From Gammaproteobacteria bacterium (GTDB lineage Bacteria; Pseudomonadota; Gammaproteobacteria; UBA9214), in NCBI GenBank assembly GCA_029881775.1, contig JAOULY010000138.1, forward strand, positions 1 to 6,057: a DNA stretch of 6,057 nt, in the 5' to 3' direction. The position numbers and the translations under genes were made by a program. The notes below the pieces were generated by a model. The model searched no databases, was not told the DNA's origin, and was given only the letters and a program-made list of their open reading frames with translations. Shown here piece after piece: positions 5,707 to 6,057 of this stretch. The number at the start of each line of letters is the position of its first letter. Within the stretch, counting starts at the first letter, position 1.

Positions 5707-5765
5707 GCGCGCAGGCCTTCCCGACATTGCAGATGTTATGAAGCAAGACGGGAAGGCCTGCGCGC
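5707..5765. repeat. Perfect 17-bp inverted repeat between convergent genes, possible bidirectional terminator
   Basis: The arm at 5707-5723 is perfectly complementary to the arm at 5749-5765. The arms carry the core AGGCCTTCCCG and its complement. The 25-base loop can form a further short helix, TTGC (5727-5730) with GCAA (5743-5746). It begins 14 bases after the dodecin stop and ends 3 bases from the stop of the minus-strand CBS gene. Neither strand shows a T-run after the stem, so it is not a textbook intrinsic terminator. It may be a Rho-independent variant, an mRNA-stabilising hairpin or a dispersed REP-like repeat. Confidence 0.8.
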
Positions 5766-5768
5766 CGG

Positions 5769-6057
5769 TTATTGAACCGTGTAGTACTGATCGATGTCGT
5801 TGCGCGTGATGATGCCGTAAATGCGGCTTATTCCGGGTATCGTTCTGCGGGTAACATACAGGGCCTCCGCATCGGAATTATTCAGTTTTTCCAGGGCTTC
5901 CTGCAGTGTTGCCTGGAAATCGATTTCAGCCACATCCTGTCGCCTGGCAGGAATTTCGTTCAGCTTTATCGTTTCCCCGACATCTTCTGTTTGCATGTAG
6001 CGTGCGATATCTGCCGCCGGCACCAGGCTGGCCGGTACCTGTTCCGCGGTCAGCAGG
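5769..6057 (-). CDS. C-terminal CBS domain of a probable ClC-type chloride channel, 5' end outside window
   Basis: The minus-strand frame is open from the right edge to the TAA at 5771-5769, giving about 95 residues of a longer protein. The first possible internal start is only a GTG at 6023 and the frame continues upstream through LLTAEQVPASL, so I treat it as truncated by the window. The sequence PAADIARYMQ, then LNEIPARRQDVAEIDFQATLQEALEKLNNS, AEALYVTR and RIYGIITRNDIDQYY is a CBS half with its usual beta-alpha-beta ending (IYGIITRNDI). It closely resembles the cytoplasmic tail I recall on proteobacterial ClC (EriC-like) chloride channels. The membrane part would lie beyond 6057, so the channel assignment is an inference. 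Confidence 0.75.
   Translation of the reverse strand, partial: LLTAEQVPASLVPAADIARYMQTEDVGETIKLNEIPARRQDVAEIDFQATLQEALEKLNNSDAEALYVTRRTIPGISRIYGIITRNDIDQYYTVQ

Overview
The window looks like a piece of a chromosome from a gammaproteobacterium, probably an environmental or uncultured lineage. This rests on moderately high G+C, compact same-strand gene runs with Shine-Dalgarno sites, and families common in that class: a YjgR-type DUF853 ATPase, a DUF3465 protein, a zinc-type FolE, a dodecin and the CBS tail of a ClC-type channel. I see no IS element, phage gene, tRNA, rRNA or CRISPR array. The taxonomic call is an inference from family content, not a search.

Layout. (1) Positions 1-422: the 3' end of a gene for an acidic, alanine-rich protein built on an 11-residue repeat like LEA proteins, closed by a strong intrinsic terminator. 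(2) 440-829: a small unknown protein with two membrane segments. (3) 803-1210, minus strand: a DUF4332 protein with two helix-hairpin-helix-like motifs, overlapping the previous gene tail to tail, with a good candidate promoter. (4) 1435-4659: a four-gene same-strand cluster, probably one operon: a GalT/HIT-superfamily nucleotidylyltransferase, a 68-residue coiled-coil protein whose start overlaps the galT-like stop, a DUF853/YjgR ATPase, and a membrane-anchored DUF3465 protein. (5) 4689-5692: an extended -10 promoter, a leader of about 190 nt with several hairpins and competing pairing arms, then folE (GTP cyclohydrolase I) and a dodecin gene. (6) 5707-5765: a perfect 17-bp inverted repeat between convergent genes. 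(7) 5769-6057, minus strand: the C-terminal CBS domain of a probable ClC chloride channel, cut by the window edge.

Functionally the best understood gene is folE, the first step of tetrahydrofolate or pterin synthesis from GTP. The downstream dodecin is a flavin-binding or storage protein fold, so two genes tied to GTP-derived cofactors sit together, although the link may be chance. The four-gene cluster joins a sugar-nucleotide-type enzyme with proteins of unknown role, and I cannot name a pathway for it. The window is mostly ordinary core genome. The items most worth a second look are the folE leader, the displaced tryptophan in the dodecin, the 11-mer repeat protein and the long hairpin near the right end.
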